Notes under the pieces: model-generated | Seen by the model: the letters and a program-made list of their open reading frames with translations, nothing else | The model's database searches: none | Told to the model about the DNA's origin: nothing | Assembly (NCBI GenBank): GCA_033439255.1 | Contig: CM065878.1 | Span: 3,286,001 to 3,350,000, forward strand | Source of the DNA: Hericium rajendrae | Lineage: Eukaryota > Basidiomycota > Agaricomycetes > Russulales > Hericiaceae | Direction: 5' to 3' | DNA length: 64,000 bases | Program-made: the position numbers and the translations under genes | In this document: positions 40,201-51,046 of the stretch, piece by piece | How positions within the stretch are numbered: position 1 is the stretch's first letter | How the letters are laid out: each line of letters begins with the position of its first letter

Positions 40201-42759
40201 ACTACTTCGGCGGTTGTCCAACCCTCCTTGTTCCTGGTCGAACTTTCCCAGTCGACACCCGTTTCTTGGAAGATGCCGTAGAACTCACGCGCTGGAGTAT
40301 CACAGAGTCTTCTCCGTATGCAAAACGATGTAAGTGCATTTGACCGATCTACAACGTCCGTACCTCACGGAACGGTTAGTACATGACAAGTTTTATCGAG
40401 GAAAAGGCAAAATAACGGAATGGTCAGAAGAAACCGCACCTGGAGACGATGAAGACGAGGAGACTTCGTCGGACAATGTCAAGCTCGAGAAGACCTATTC
40501 CGCCAGCACAACCTCGACGATCAACCTTTTGGACGAGAGACTCATTCCTTATGATTTGATCATGAGGCTATTGGAACGGATTTGTCTCGAGGATGAAGCC
40601 TATTTTGTCTATTCTCAAGCAATCCTTATATTCTTGCCTGGAATAGCCGAAATCCGTCGTCTCAACGATCATTTAATGGAACATCCCATTTTCGGCTCTA
40701 ATCAAGGATTCTTGGTATACCCTCTACATTCGACAATATCAAGTGAGAACCAAAGTGCTGTTTTTGACATACCGCCCCCGGGAATTCGAAAGCTCGTTCT
40801 TGGTGAGAATCTATCCCTGTGGTGTTGTTGTCTTGTCATCCTGACCATCGGCTATAGCGACGAATATTGCGGAAACTGGCATCACGATTCCTGATATTAC
40901 CTGCGTAATTGATACTGGCAAGCATCGCGAGATGAGGTATGCACGATGAATGCACATGCGAGGAGTTGACGCTAACCTCGTTCTAGGTTCGATGAGAAGC
41001 GCCAGATCAGTCGATTGGTAGAAACCTTTGTCGCCAAGAGTAATGCTGCTCAAAGACGGGGGCGGGCAGGTCGAGTTCAACGGGGTCTCGCATTTCACCT
41101 ATTCACTAGGATCCGCCATGACACGCAGGTCTGTTTTCACGAGCAAAATACTGGAGAAATTGATTGCGAAATTGTTCACAGCTGGCGGATCACCCTGACC
41201 CTGAGATGATGCGACTCAGTCTTTCCGACTTGGCTCTTCGGATCAAGATTTTGAAAGTCAAACTAGGTTCATCTATCGAAGACGTTTTGTCTCGTGCATT
41301 AGATCCTCCGTCCTCAATCAACATTCAGAGAGCCATATCAGCTCTGGTAGAAGTAAGTATCCAAGCACACAATATGGGTAATTAATGGTCAATTGCTAAA
41401 CTCATTATCAGGTTAGAGCTCTGACGCCTACAGAGGAAATCACACCATTGGGCCGGTTGCTTAGCTCCTTGCCCACCGATGTACACATCGGCAAATTTCT
41501 TCTGATAGCTACGTTGTTCCGGTGTTTGGATCCAGCGCTCACCATTGCCGCGACTTTGAACTCTAAGTCGCCTTTCCTAACTCCCTTTGGTCACGAGGAG
41601 GAGGCAGATCGTGCTAAGATCTCCTTCCGCACAGGTAAATGTTTCAATCTTGACTCAACGTATGATTCCTCTGATGACAGAATCTTCAGAAAACTCCGAC
41701 TTCTTGACTCTTCACAACGTCTTCAGCAGTTGGAGACGAGCGTCCGGTAATCCGTCATTTGTGCGCAAATTCTGCCGAAAGAACTTCCTCAGCCACCAGG
41801 TATGCGAAAAGTGCTGTTGAACCGTAGTGAGCGCCGTTTGATCACCCTCTCCCGCAGAACCTGCAACAAATTGAAGAACTTCGACAGCAATTTATGAGGT
41901 ACGTATGGCTGGATCCATATCAAAATGGTTTATAACAATGTTTTCACTGTTTATCAGCTATCTGATCGATTCAGGCTTCATTCAAGTGGATCGTAACTTT
42001 GTCAGGGAACTCAGTCGGTGAGCAATCAATATCGTAACGGTTCGATGCTGTGTTTATATTCTCGATCAGCGCTCGTTACGGTCGTTCTCGCGGAAAAAAT
42101 CTGGCAGTCCCTTCCCAGTACGATGTCAACTCGACAAACCCTGCTTTGATCAATGCAGCCTTGGCCGCCGGGATGTACCCCAAGATACTGACTATCGACC
42201 CGAATGGTTCAATGCACACCATCAGCAACAACCAGTTGGCCGCATTCCATCCTTCATCTGTCAACTTCAGAAGAAAACCGTCCGAGTTCGGTGTCAATCA
42301 TCTGGCGTATTTCACGTTAATGTGAGTTTTCACTTGTGTTGATAGCGATGAAGTATCCCTAACAGCATGTCTAGGCAATCCAAGAAGCTTTACGCATGGG
42401 AAACGGGTCCTGTGGATGATATATCTCTGATGCTGCTATGTGGGGAGTGCGAATACAAGGTACATCATCGAGTTCAGTCTTTGCGCTACATCGCTAACAG
42501 ACCGGACTAGCTCATATCTGATTCCGCCTCCCTCGAACGCAAAATCCGATTCAATATTCCCCCGAAAGCTAATATTGCTCTCAAGCATCTCAGGAGTCAG
42601 CTCAGCTCGATCTTGGCCAGTCAACTACGCGGCAAGCCACTAACCGAGTCTCAACGTCGTTGGATGAAGGTCGCACTCGTAGTGCTGGGCAAGACCCGAC
42701 TCGAGGAAGAAACCAAACAACCGAGCGCCATCCTAAATGTAGTGCTGCCTTCACGTTGA
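37215..42759 (+). CDS. DEAH-box RNA helicase, DHX29/DHX57/Ucp12 type
   Basis: Large cytoplasmic-type DEAH helicase; relatives act in translation initiation or RNA handling. The N terminus ([20 protein letters not shown]) leads to a UBA-like helix bundle, [20 protein letters not shown], and [15 protein letters not shown], an arrangement shared with S. pombe Ucp12 and animal DHX57. The helicase core has motif I GETGCGKSTQVP (split by the intron at about 39540-39596), [57 protein letters not shown] and the arginine-finger motif QRRGRAGRV. The C-terminal HA2 and OB regions follow ([29 protein letters not shown]). About fifteen introns. One extra base near 39708 separates SLAQ from [12 protein letters not shown]. 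Stop TGA 42757-42759. Confidence 0.88.
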
Positions 42760-43108
42760 TCATATCCCGGACTGTCATGTAGCTTAATGGATAGCTTTTG
42801 TAATTTGCTTTTCTCGACTTGGTTTGGAAATTAGCGTATCTATGTAGCGCAGGACCGTTGATTTAATGCAAGACGAGATGTGACAGAGCTGCGCTCCGCT
42901 GGTCTTGGCCGACCATAGATGTAGTTGAATCAGAAAAACGCCTTGCTTGCAAAGGATCTGGCGCCCTTTGGATTGAGGTTGATCCCTGTCGCCCCATCAT
43001 CCAGCCTCCCGAGCGCTAACTTGTGTCGTGAGAGGGAAGCCGAGTTCGAAGCAAGTTCGAAGGAAGGAAGGTCCAGGCCGCCTCAGCAGTATTACGTGAT
43101 AGAATCTC

Positions 43109-43244
43109 ATTGATTTATTGATTTATAAATCAGCATGGCTGTCTCGTGCCGTCCTGCTGCAGCTTACGTTCCTACGCTTACAACCTTTCCGTGTTTCTGA
43201 GATGGACCCGAGCGACGATGAAGTGCAGTTTCGACGCTTCCCAT
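43109..43244 (+). repeat. Upstream copy of the RPC5 5' end (direct repeat A)
   Basis: 136 bases repeated at 43719-43847, 610 bases downstream. It contains the end of the upstream region, a short upstream ORF (43135-43200) and the first eight codons of RPC5 (ATG at 43202, MDPSDDEV). It differs from the downstream copy only by five extra bases (gtgtt) after the CCTTTCC and two extra bases (gc) after GATGAAGT. After the repeat the reading frame runs on for 90 codons into unrelated sequence, so it does not encode RPC5. Confidence 0.9.
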
Positions 43245-43718
43245 CTGAGGCCACGCTGTTGCAGTCGTTCTCAAATAGCAGTGTTGTATGGCGGTGCGTT
43301 CTCAATAATGACGACGCAACTAGAGGAGCACGCCGTCTGCTGCATGGCGGCCAGAAGGGTCCTTCGCTACGTTCAAGATTTGATTCCAGTGTCTTGCCGC
43401 CTTCAACAGTGACTTTGAAGATGGGCCGGATAGGTCCGTCTTCACAATATGAGTGTTTGACCTTCCAGTGTTTCATTATCTCGCATCATGGATGAATACA
43501 GTATGCTTACGGAGAGATGCGCGCTGTATGGTAGACTGGTAACCAGTCTGGCTGTACGGTCTGGTCATCGAATGATACGACTTTGTATGTACGAGGATGG
43601 TAGAAGAGAAAATGCTGAAGCAACGGTGCTACCGGCCCGTGGCTGTTTGGACCTGTTGTCTGCGTTGGTTTCGGCGCTACGAATTACGAGGGTGCGAGAC
43701 ACCTTGGCAAGCAAGGTA
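43245..43718. other. Sequence between the two RPC5 5' copies
   Basis: 474 bases of unknown origin. The frame opened by the first copy's ATG ends at 43495 and gives no recognisable protein. Neither ends with inverted repeats nor other transposon signs are visible. It is not a copy of the RPC5 body. Confidence 0.5.
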
Positions 43719-43847
43719 ATTGATTTATTGATTTATAAATCAGCATGGCTGTCTCGTGCCGTCCTGCTGCAGCTTACGTTCCTACGCTTACAACCTTTCC
43801 TCTGAGATGGACCCGAGCGACGATGAAGTAGTTTCGACGCTTCCCAT
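43719..43847 (+). repeat. Downstream copy of the RPC5 5' end (direct repeat B)
   Basis: 129-base partner of 43109-43244. It forms the functional start of RPC5 (ATG 43807-43809). Apart from the seven inserted bases in the first copy, the two are identical, which implies a recent duplication or gene conversion. Confidence 0.9.
43745..43831 (+). promoter_or_regulatory. Upstream ORF overlapping the RPC5 start
   Basis: A 28-codon reading frame (MAVSCRPAAAYVPTLTTFPL and eight more residues) begins 62 bases before the RPC5 ATG and ends 25 bases inside the RPC5 coding region in another frame. If the leader includes it, it should lower RPC5 translation. In the upstream repeat copy the corresponding frame (43135-43200) stops just before the ATG because of the five inserted bases. 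Confidence 0.45.
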
Positions 43848-44763
43848 TCACTATTCCAACACGCTCGCACCTTATGTCCAAATCCATCAGTTCCCTCTCC
43901 TGACACGGCCACTGCAAGTGCCTCCATCCGCTGCCCTGAGTGGCAAACGCATTCGAGCTCGCGTCAAACCAGGCGTGAAGCGACTAGAGATCCATGTACC
44001 TGTTGACACAAGGCCGGAGGTGTGGAATGCCGAGAAGGCCAGAGAGCTTGGTAGTGCTCGCGTAGAGGACGATAAAGAAAAGAATCAAGATGCTGGTTCG
44101 TCGAAAGCCACACAGGAAGAACCGCGTCTGTCTGAGATCCGTCTTCAGAGCGAACAACTCTCTCACACGGGAACATACATGCTTGGAATAATTCGAGATG
44201 GTGCGTATGCCTTAGTCACAGCTATACCCTGTCTCTGACCTCCACCAGGCCACCTTCACCTTCATCCTGTCAGCGAAACGCATCAGTTTCGGCCTACGCT
44301 GACCTATCTGGACGCAATATCACGGAAAAATCGACGTTCTCGCGGAGGGGGCTCAGATTCTGATTCTGACGAGGGTCCTCCACCTGATCCCGATGAACCC
44401 GCTCCGGCTATCCAACCTAAGAAAGAGAAGAAGCCTGTTGGAGATGCAAGGGAAGTGCAGGTCGCAGCTCGGAAGACTGAGGATAAAGGAGGAGGGAGTA
44501 TGCAAGGGGGGTTGTCTTCTGTCCGCAGAGAAATGTTGCTTGCTTTGAGGATAGAAGAGGAGGAGAGATGGCTGGACTTGGCTTACCGGGACGGGGAGGT
44601 CCGTGCTTTATTATCCAATCTTTTTCTTGATTATTCAATCTTGTATCGCATACAGGCAGCAGAATCTACGGAAGCATACGAGGCGTTATTTTCAAGGAGT
44701 ACCGAGCAGGCGATATGTAAAGGGGAAGTGACCTCGGTCCTGAAAAATATCAAAGGATTGTGA
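43807..44763 (+). CDS. RPC37: RNA polymerase III subunit RPC5/C37 (Sin-like)
   Basis: Subunit of RNA polymerase III that with C53 forms a TFIIF-like dimer for initiation and termination. The Sin_N region is recognisable: MDPSDDEVVSTLPIHYSNTL, APYVQIHQFPLLTRPLQVPP, RIRARVKPGVKRLEIHVPVD, LSEIRLQSEQLSHTGTYMLG and IIRDGHLHLHPVSETHQFRP with TLTYLDAISR. A charged stretch and REMLLALRIEEEERWLDLAY follow, and the last exon ends VLKNIKGL (TGA 44761-44763). Two introns (after IIRD and after YRDGE). No frame error. A near-identical copy of its first eight codons and leader lies 610 bases upstream. The window's tRNA gene, a pol III target, is 4 kb downstream. Confidence 0.85.
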
Positions 44764-45160
44764 TGGAGTATAGACCACCGGGACGTTCAGTCAGTGCGTG
44801 CGTGGAAATTTCGGTCTGATAAGCAGCATCTCGGCATCCAATGTATCAACACACATTTTCCTTTTGTCACAATACGCGCGATCACTGAGTGCAAGGACAT
44901 CCTTACGCGTTCTCTGGGCACACTTGCTAAGCAAGGGATCTTTGTTCATCATCAGTCAGTAATGTGTCGCTACAGCTCATTCAAGGAGTCTAAGATCTTT
45001 CAATCAGGAATCAGGTCGTACCTATCATCATTCTGTCTGCTCGCAAGGCCGAGGAGAAATGACTATATCACGTGGCCAGCTGTCAATATATCGCCTTCAA
45101 CTTGCGATTCATGAGATGACCAGAGATCGTCATGGGGTCTTTTTATCCCTCCTCCCAACC
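44764..45160. other. Spacer between RPC5 and the orphan gene
   Basis: 397 bases. A plus-strand frame of 106 codons (44794-45114) has no recognisable features. It probably holds the RPC5 3' end and the next promoter. Confidence 0.4.
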
Positions 45161-48127
45161 ATGGACAGCGACACTGACAGTGACTCAGAAACAGGATATA
45201 CTCCACCTCAATGGGACGCAGCCGACTTCACTCAAGCATTCACCCAAGTATCGAGCACACAGCCTGACTGTTCATGGTCTTCCGCGTTAGAACAATCGGT
45301 TAATTATCTAATGTCTACGGACAGCCTCGCTTCAGATGTTAGAGCGGGCATCTACTATCTCTAGATTCTGGCTGACGCTTGAGCAGGATTGCCATCGGCA
45401 TGGCGACATTCAAGCCGCGTCGGCCACTATCGCTCAAACGTTGGACAGTATATGCGCATATAGGCCCACGACTGACGAAGAATGGCTTGAGCTGTTATCA
45501 TCATTTAGTAAAATAGGTAAGTTGAGCATTCCTGCTGCATTTTCACACTGAGGGATGTTTGTAGTTGCCACCGACTTCTTAGCCAAGCTCTTCGAGCTCA
45601 GACAATGCTTCCATATCGTAGCCGCAAGCGAATTAAGATCATCTAAGACGGTCGCAGTCCTCGTATGCTGGGTGGACGTCATTTTGGCAAAGATTGGCGA
45701 AGCTGCTATAGCCATTGCGAGCGGATGGAGCTCTGACCCGTCTCCATCTCCAGATAGGTTCGACAGCCTGGCGCGACAACGCGAGGACGATACGTTAAGG
45801 GCTGCTGCTCAGCTTCCACGTGAGTAGTTCATTTGAACTAAACGCGATTGCGAGTCTCCCCGTTCACCACCTCTCAGATGCATGGGAGAAAGTTCCTATG
45901 CTCCTTCTGTCAGAATCCGCATCTCCAGCTGCTGTACGATTGGCATTGTGCCTCGCTTTCGCAGCATATATTTTACGGCCTCAGCTTACTGGTGTGGACT
46001 CCATGTCCATCGGCATGTGAGGTTGAGGTTAATCTTCCGGAACGGGTAGACTAAAGTTCAGGTTCAACAGAAAATTATCACAAGTTCCCGATTTGATGCG
46101 CATTCATACCCTCCGGTATTCCGTGGACTACTCAAATGTCTCGGATTCTGGACATTTCACTCAGTCTCTCCACGAGACTTCACGGCCCAGAGTGAACCAT
46201 GCCATGCTAGTATCACTTTTATCCGTAAGCTATGTATCGCTCTTGCGGCAGGATCCTTTGAAAGATTGCTTATTCCCAGACAATTATACCGCTGCGCCTA
46301 GATCAGCAGCCATCTTTGGGACTACGCCCATGGACGCGAACAATATTTTTGCAGTTGATTCAATCCGTCATACACCCTGGAAGAGGCGCCATTGAGGCCG
46401 GAGACCTGTCGCCCTGCGCAACACTTGATCCTGCACAAAATATACTGCTTCGCTGGGGTAAATCTGTGCAACTTTGTTGGGCAATATTGGATGACCCTAG
46501 ATGTGCGGACGTCGAGTCTGTCACGTATCTGGTGAGCTGTCCCGTAGAAAGATCTGTTATTCAACGTCTCAGCCACGCATCAGACTGCAACATGGCTTTA
46601 TCACATGAAGAATACAGATGTACTCACATGGAGACACGAGCTCTCTTCGACTTTAGCTGAGAGTCCCAGTGCTGCATGCATGTATATCCTGGTACGGTTA
46701 TTCTTTTTTCCGCGGAGAACACATGAGGCCTAAGATCACCTCAGCAACTCCTCCGTCATTGCATCTCTCTGCTCATATCGTCGCGTTTTGATTGCGAGCC
46801 CGGACCGTGGTCTGATGTTCTATACAAGGCTTGCTCGGCGGTCGCTTTACTATCAAACCCTTCATATGCGTGGCATGTCCCGATCACGGTCGAGATGGCC
46901 AGATACATTTGCATAACATTTGCCCTTTGCAGCGATACTTTGGTCGGCCTCTCAAGTATGTCAATACACGCATATTCTCGTCATTTGGCTCATTCATTCC
47001 GCCATATAGTCAGAGATGTTATTATAGATGCGTTGAGCCGAGTTACCGCGGAAGTACTACAGAAGGCGATACGTGAGTTAGTGGAAGATGGCAGAGTGCA
47101 GTTCTCAGCGAGATTCGACGAAAGTCCGTACAAACGATTCTATTCAGGTTTTAACGCGTTTTGCTCATTGAATTCAAGCCTTAGCAACGACGCGACGGTG
47201 ATCGATACCATGCCTTCGAGACTCTTGGTGCTAATACTGGTCTGGGCCAGTGCTCTCATTACTGCAGGGACACCGAGCGTTTCGACCGCTGTTCTCATGC
47301 TAAACTTCATCGCTATCGTCTGGAAAAATGATGCATACCTACCATGCCACCGTGGGACTGTTTCATCCTTCCTTTCGACCGTCGTGGACGCTCTGTCTGA
47401 AGACCCATCCGCTTCTTTGATGTGCTCCCTCATGACAGTTCTTTCTGTCTATGAATTCACAAAGCTATGGGATGATGAAAAGGTTCTGGAATTCGCTTTG
47501 TCTGGCCTTCATCGAAATCCTCTATCGGCATGTGAGCTTTTGGCCTTTATATCCTAGCGATTTGTTTTCTGATTATCTAACAGCTGTCATCTCGAATTAT
47601 ATCATTGCCATGCAAGAAAATGATACTATCTGTGTTCCCATCTACGCTGAGGCTTGGGATCATATTTCTGACGTGCTTCTCCTCACCCTCCGGAGTTCAT
47701 ACGATGGAGAAGAATCGTTGCTGGCCTTGCTTGTTGCTCCATCACTGTGCCACGCGCTATGCTCTTTGATATCTCATTCCGAGCCGAATCTAGGTGAGGA
47801 TGGTGACTGACATGTCCTGGAGACAATATGCTCACAATATGATCAGCTCAGTGGATCTTACAGTCACCCTGGACATGTCATCTCCGTCAAGAACTGCGCG
47901 CCCTACTTGGGACACCAGATGACGATTTGCACCATGATTCTGTGATTCTGAAAGAGAGAATCCTCGTCCCTGCACAGGCACTTCTCGAGAAGGTGAGCCG
48001 CTTTATACATCCCTTGGAGAATCGCAATTTATTGTCCGTCGTACAGATCAAAGTGAACGAGACCGACAAGAGCGCCATGCTCGTATGTACCCGGCTGAGG
48101 TTTCTGGAGTCATTATTGACGACTTGA
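45161..48127 (+). CDS. Large uncharacterised helical protein
   Basis: Protein of perhaps 850-900 residues that I do not recognise. It starts with an acidic patch (MDSDTDSDSETGYTPPQWDA) and then reads as one alpha-helix after another, Leu/Ala/Ser-rich and with regularly spaced polar residues (DEEWLELLSSFSKI; KTVAVLVCWVDVILAKIGEA; NILLRWGKSVQLCWAILDD; RHIVRDVIIDALSRVTAEVL). This looks like a HEAT/ARM-type solenoid, but no repeat is exact. Seven or more short introns are needed; the last exon ends MLVCTRLRFLESLLTT (TGA 48125-48127). A frame change near 45335 (SLAS to QMLERASTISRFWL) is assumed. No signal peptide or membrane segment. Exon boundaries in 46000-46700 and 47550-47850 are uncertain. 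Confidence 0.6.
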
Positions 48128-48488
48128 TAGGACTTGCCTCGCCTCTCCACTCAATTCTTCTACCACACATCTGAACCCGGAATACATCTCGTCCTCATTC
48201 CGAAACAATAACTTTAGTTGTCAAGACTTCAATCGTACTTATTAGTAACCGCATGTGCTCAGAAGCGATCCTTGTGGACAATTAGTTGCGAGCGACGCTG
48301 CCGTTGTAGGACCACTCTGTTAGTAAAATCGTACTGTCTTCTCGCATCCGGGTCGGGGACTTCGCCATACGGAATACGCCACCTTTCTGCCCCAATGTGA
48401 TTTGAAAAACAAAATAAATACAGCTGTCCCGCGGATTGACAAAACGAAATAAATAAATTAAATTAAATAAACTTTCATCTTATTCAAG
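48128..48488. other. AT-rich spacer with pol III terminator
   Basis: The part from 48405 to 48478 is very A-rich (aaataaataaattaaatt). On the minus strand this gives T runs downstream of the tRNA gene, including TTTT at 48441-48444, a possible RNA polymerase III terminator. No coding sequence. Confidence 0.5.
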
Positions 48489-48590
48489 TGACCACCGCAG
48501 GGGTCGAACCTGCAATCTCCTGATTGCGATATCGTGTCACGGGACTGCGATCGATCGTAGTCAGACGCGATGCCATTTCGCCAGGCGGCC
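48489..48590 (-). tRNA. tRNA-Arg (anticodon ACG) with a 30-base intron
   Basis: Folds as a complete tRNA: acceptor stem GGCCGCC/GGTGGTC (two G-T pairs) with discriminator A, D arm GCGA-AATGGCA-TCGC, anticodon stem TCTGA/TCAGG, T arm GCAGG-TTCGACC-CCTGC. The loop reads CT-ACG-A, then 30 bases of intron (48525-48554), then A; the intron sits in the canonical place one base 3' of the anticodon. The anticodon (48556-48558) reads CGU-type Arg codons after A34 is deaminated to inosine. The mature length is 72. Internal promoters fit: A box TGGCGAAATGG and B box GGTTCGACC. It resembles fungal tRNA-Arg(ACG) in the sequence GTCTGACTACGA. Confidence 0.93.
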
Positions 48591-51046
48591 AATGTAAATG
48601 TTTTGATTTTGAATTATGAGTTGTGCAGAGCATGGCAGCAGGCCTGCCTTGCTGCCCACTCTTACATCGGACCTACGTGGAATGAGCGGAATGGAGAGCA
48701 ATGCCGCCAGCGGTCCAGTGTCAACCTCGCGCCTATCATTGAAACAAGTTACAATGAGCGGAATGGACTGCACATGAAGACTGCATGCCTCACCTTCCCC
48801 GAATGCTTTCTGGTACGATGGCGTTCAAATGTGACTCGCATGGCGTTTCCCTGCCAGGACACAGCACTTGCCTGAAATGTGCACCTGATGTGCAGGGAAA
48901 GACACATAAAGTCTGACGCGCACGAATAATGGTGATTCGTATTGCTGTCATCATCGGGATGCGGAAGGACACGTAGAATGCCCGTACGATTTCCAACAAA
49001 GATGCAGCAAACACACACATGCGGCCTATCGTCTGTGGAAAATGACTTAGGTCAGTATGTATCACCTTCACACCCTGTCTCTTAGCACTCATTGTCCGAA
49101 TGCAATCGAATCAGGATCGATGTTCAGCGACAAAGCAGTGTAAGGGATGGAACGACTTATTCTCCATCTTGCTTTCGCTCCGTGGAAGCTCTTAGCTCGA
49201 CATGTGAAACACTTGCGCGTAGGTTTCCCTGAGAAATCACAGTGACAGTGTTGCCTCGCAGTAACCACGGAGCTGCAGCGAGGCAGACTCGCGTAAAGAT
49301 ACGCTTGAGATGTGTCTGGCTTCTGCAACTCCTTTAGTCGAAGCTGAAACCGAAAAAACCTTGCAGCCGACCTGGCCATCCGTGGAGGAGGGGCGGAATA
49401 ATGGTTGTCGGTCAATGCCGTCACATTAGAAAATCGCAGACGAGCGAACTTGACATGGTACTTGCCTTGGGCATAACCCCCGACTTCGAGAGCGAAAGAA
49501 TTTGCGGACTCTGCCAGACTCGACACCAAACTGAGGTGGAGAGAATATAGTACATCTGATTCTTCCACCCATGCGGAAGTAGGCTTTCGTGCTGAACAAT
49601 GTGTATATGCAGATAGCCCACCGACCCGACGTAAGCCCGACGGGCGTTGCTAGCTGCATCGGCCGCGACAGCAGAACATTGAAAACAACGAGCGCCAGAG
49701 AGACGGGGTGGATACTCGGACCGACATGCATCCGGAAGTATGAGTTGTCGTGAATAGTCGGGCGTCGGGTATAGATAGGAAATCGGACATCTTTTAGAGG
49801 ACTATTGACGGAGAGTAGAAGATAGGTTGAAGATTACACCAATCAATATTGGGCGTGGTGACGCTTTGGATGCTGAAACAGACATCTAACAACATGCTGC
49901 GAAAGGGCAAATCCCAAGGGCTCTGTGCGAGTTGCAGAGTTCTGCAAGATACATTAGGCCGAGACACGGTGTGAATAGAGGCCAACTTGACAGCCGGAAG
50001 GACAGGCAGAGAACGTGGTTCGCGCCCTTGACGCTGACCATTTCGATAGAACATTACTGTACGGCTGGGACCTGGAAGGGACCGCCGACAGAACCCAAGC
50101 GCTGCATCATGGCACAAGTCGCGCGCCTTCGAGACAAGAGCACACAAGGGCGAGTCTGGATGAGAGAAACTAGACAAATGTTGTCTCATGAATACGTCAA
50201 GGGGCCCACCAAAGCGGCTGATATGATGCACTGCGAGACCGTAAAGATGGATAGATGCTGTTTTGGACACGGCGTAAAGTGACTGGAAGAGATAGCAAGA
50301 CGCACGTGTGGTAGATCCGGTCACAAGGAAGGGCGAGAAGAGTCGCAAGATGGGGATGGAACGGGATGGAAGGACAGGCGTCAGGATGGCATCGATGTAC
50401 GTCTGAGCGCAACTACGAAGAACGAACGCAGGCGCCACGGCAGGCAGCGGGCGCAATACTTCATGACACACAGGGCGTCGATTAGAGTCAGGGCTACGTT
50501 GAGTGGTCAAGGACCAAGTTATTGCCAGAACTGAAGGAGATACGCGTGAGAGTGGGCAGGATAAGGATGGGCTGTGAACAGGCAGGTGGTTCCCCACATC
50601 AGCGTTCCGCTGGCTATGGACGTTACAAGAGGGGAGAGCTGGAAGGAAAGCAAAAGACACGGAAGCAATTGCGGCATGATATCGACTGCACACCGGTTCG
50701 GAATAAAGCAGACGGGAAGCCGTGTTACTTCTGCTTTCGGGCCGACTTTGCGGGGAAGAGATCTGGGGCCCCCCTCGAGAAGATGTTCGGAAGGAAATTG
50801 TGGCCAAGTCGCGACCATCCGTGTTTGTGCCGGAAGCGGAGGAATGACATCAATCCGCGTCTTATAACTTACCCTCCCTTCCTTCCTCCTTCCCGCTCTC
50901 TCCCTTTCTCTCTCTTACACACCGAGGAGGCTTCATCCGTCCATGTCGCCGTATCCTCGTCCATCTGCATCCCATCATCGCCGCAGATCCCAGTCAGCCT
51001 CAGTTCTCGGTTCACCGCGCTCCTGTCGTACCGTCCTCGAGGATTC
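48591..51046. other. Gene-poor stretch of 2.4 kb
   Basis: No recognised gene. The minus strand has several overlapping frames, including a 337-codon frame at 49794-50807 listed separately and some short hydrophobic pieces near 48800-49100 and 49430-49730. The right end (50870-51040) is CT-rich, as in a promoter or leader of the next plus-strand gene. No terminal repeats or transposase motifs are visible. Confidence 0.45.
49794..50807 (-). CDS. Long open frame, doubtful gene
   Basis: A 337-codon frame starting MATISFRTSSRGGPQISSPQ. The composition is unusual for a folded protein (rich in Ser, Pro, Arg, His and Cys) and no domain is recognisable. It needs no intron, which is atypical for this window, where genes of this size have several. 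It may be an antisense or chance frame in GC-rich DNA. It is listed because nothing else explains this interval. Confidence 0.2.
   Translation of the reverse strand: MATISFRTSSRGGPQISSPQSRPESRSNTASRLLYSEPVCSRYHAAIASVSFAFLPALPSCNVHSQRNADVGNHLPVHSPSLSCPLSRVSPSVLAITWSLTTQRSPDSNRRPVCHEVLRPLPAVAPAFVLRSCAQTYIDAILTPVLPSRSIPILRLFSPFLVTGSTTRASCYLFQSLYAVSKTASIHLYGLAVHHISRFGGPLDVFMRQHLSSFSHPDSPLCALVSKARDLCHDAALGFCRRSLPGPSRTVMFYRNGQRQGREPRSLPVLPAVKLASIHTVSRPNVSCRTLQLAQSPWDLPFRSMLLDVCFSIQSVTTPNIDWCNLQPIFYSPSIVL

Noticed and set aside
43109-43847. Direct repeats as termini of an inserted mobile element
   Set aside because: The repeats contain RPC5 coding sequence and its leader, lack terminal inverted motifs and have no element-coded protein between them.
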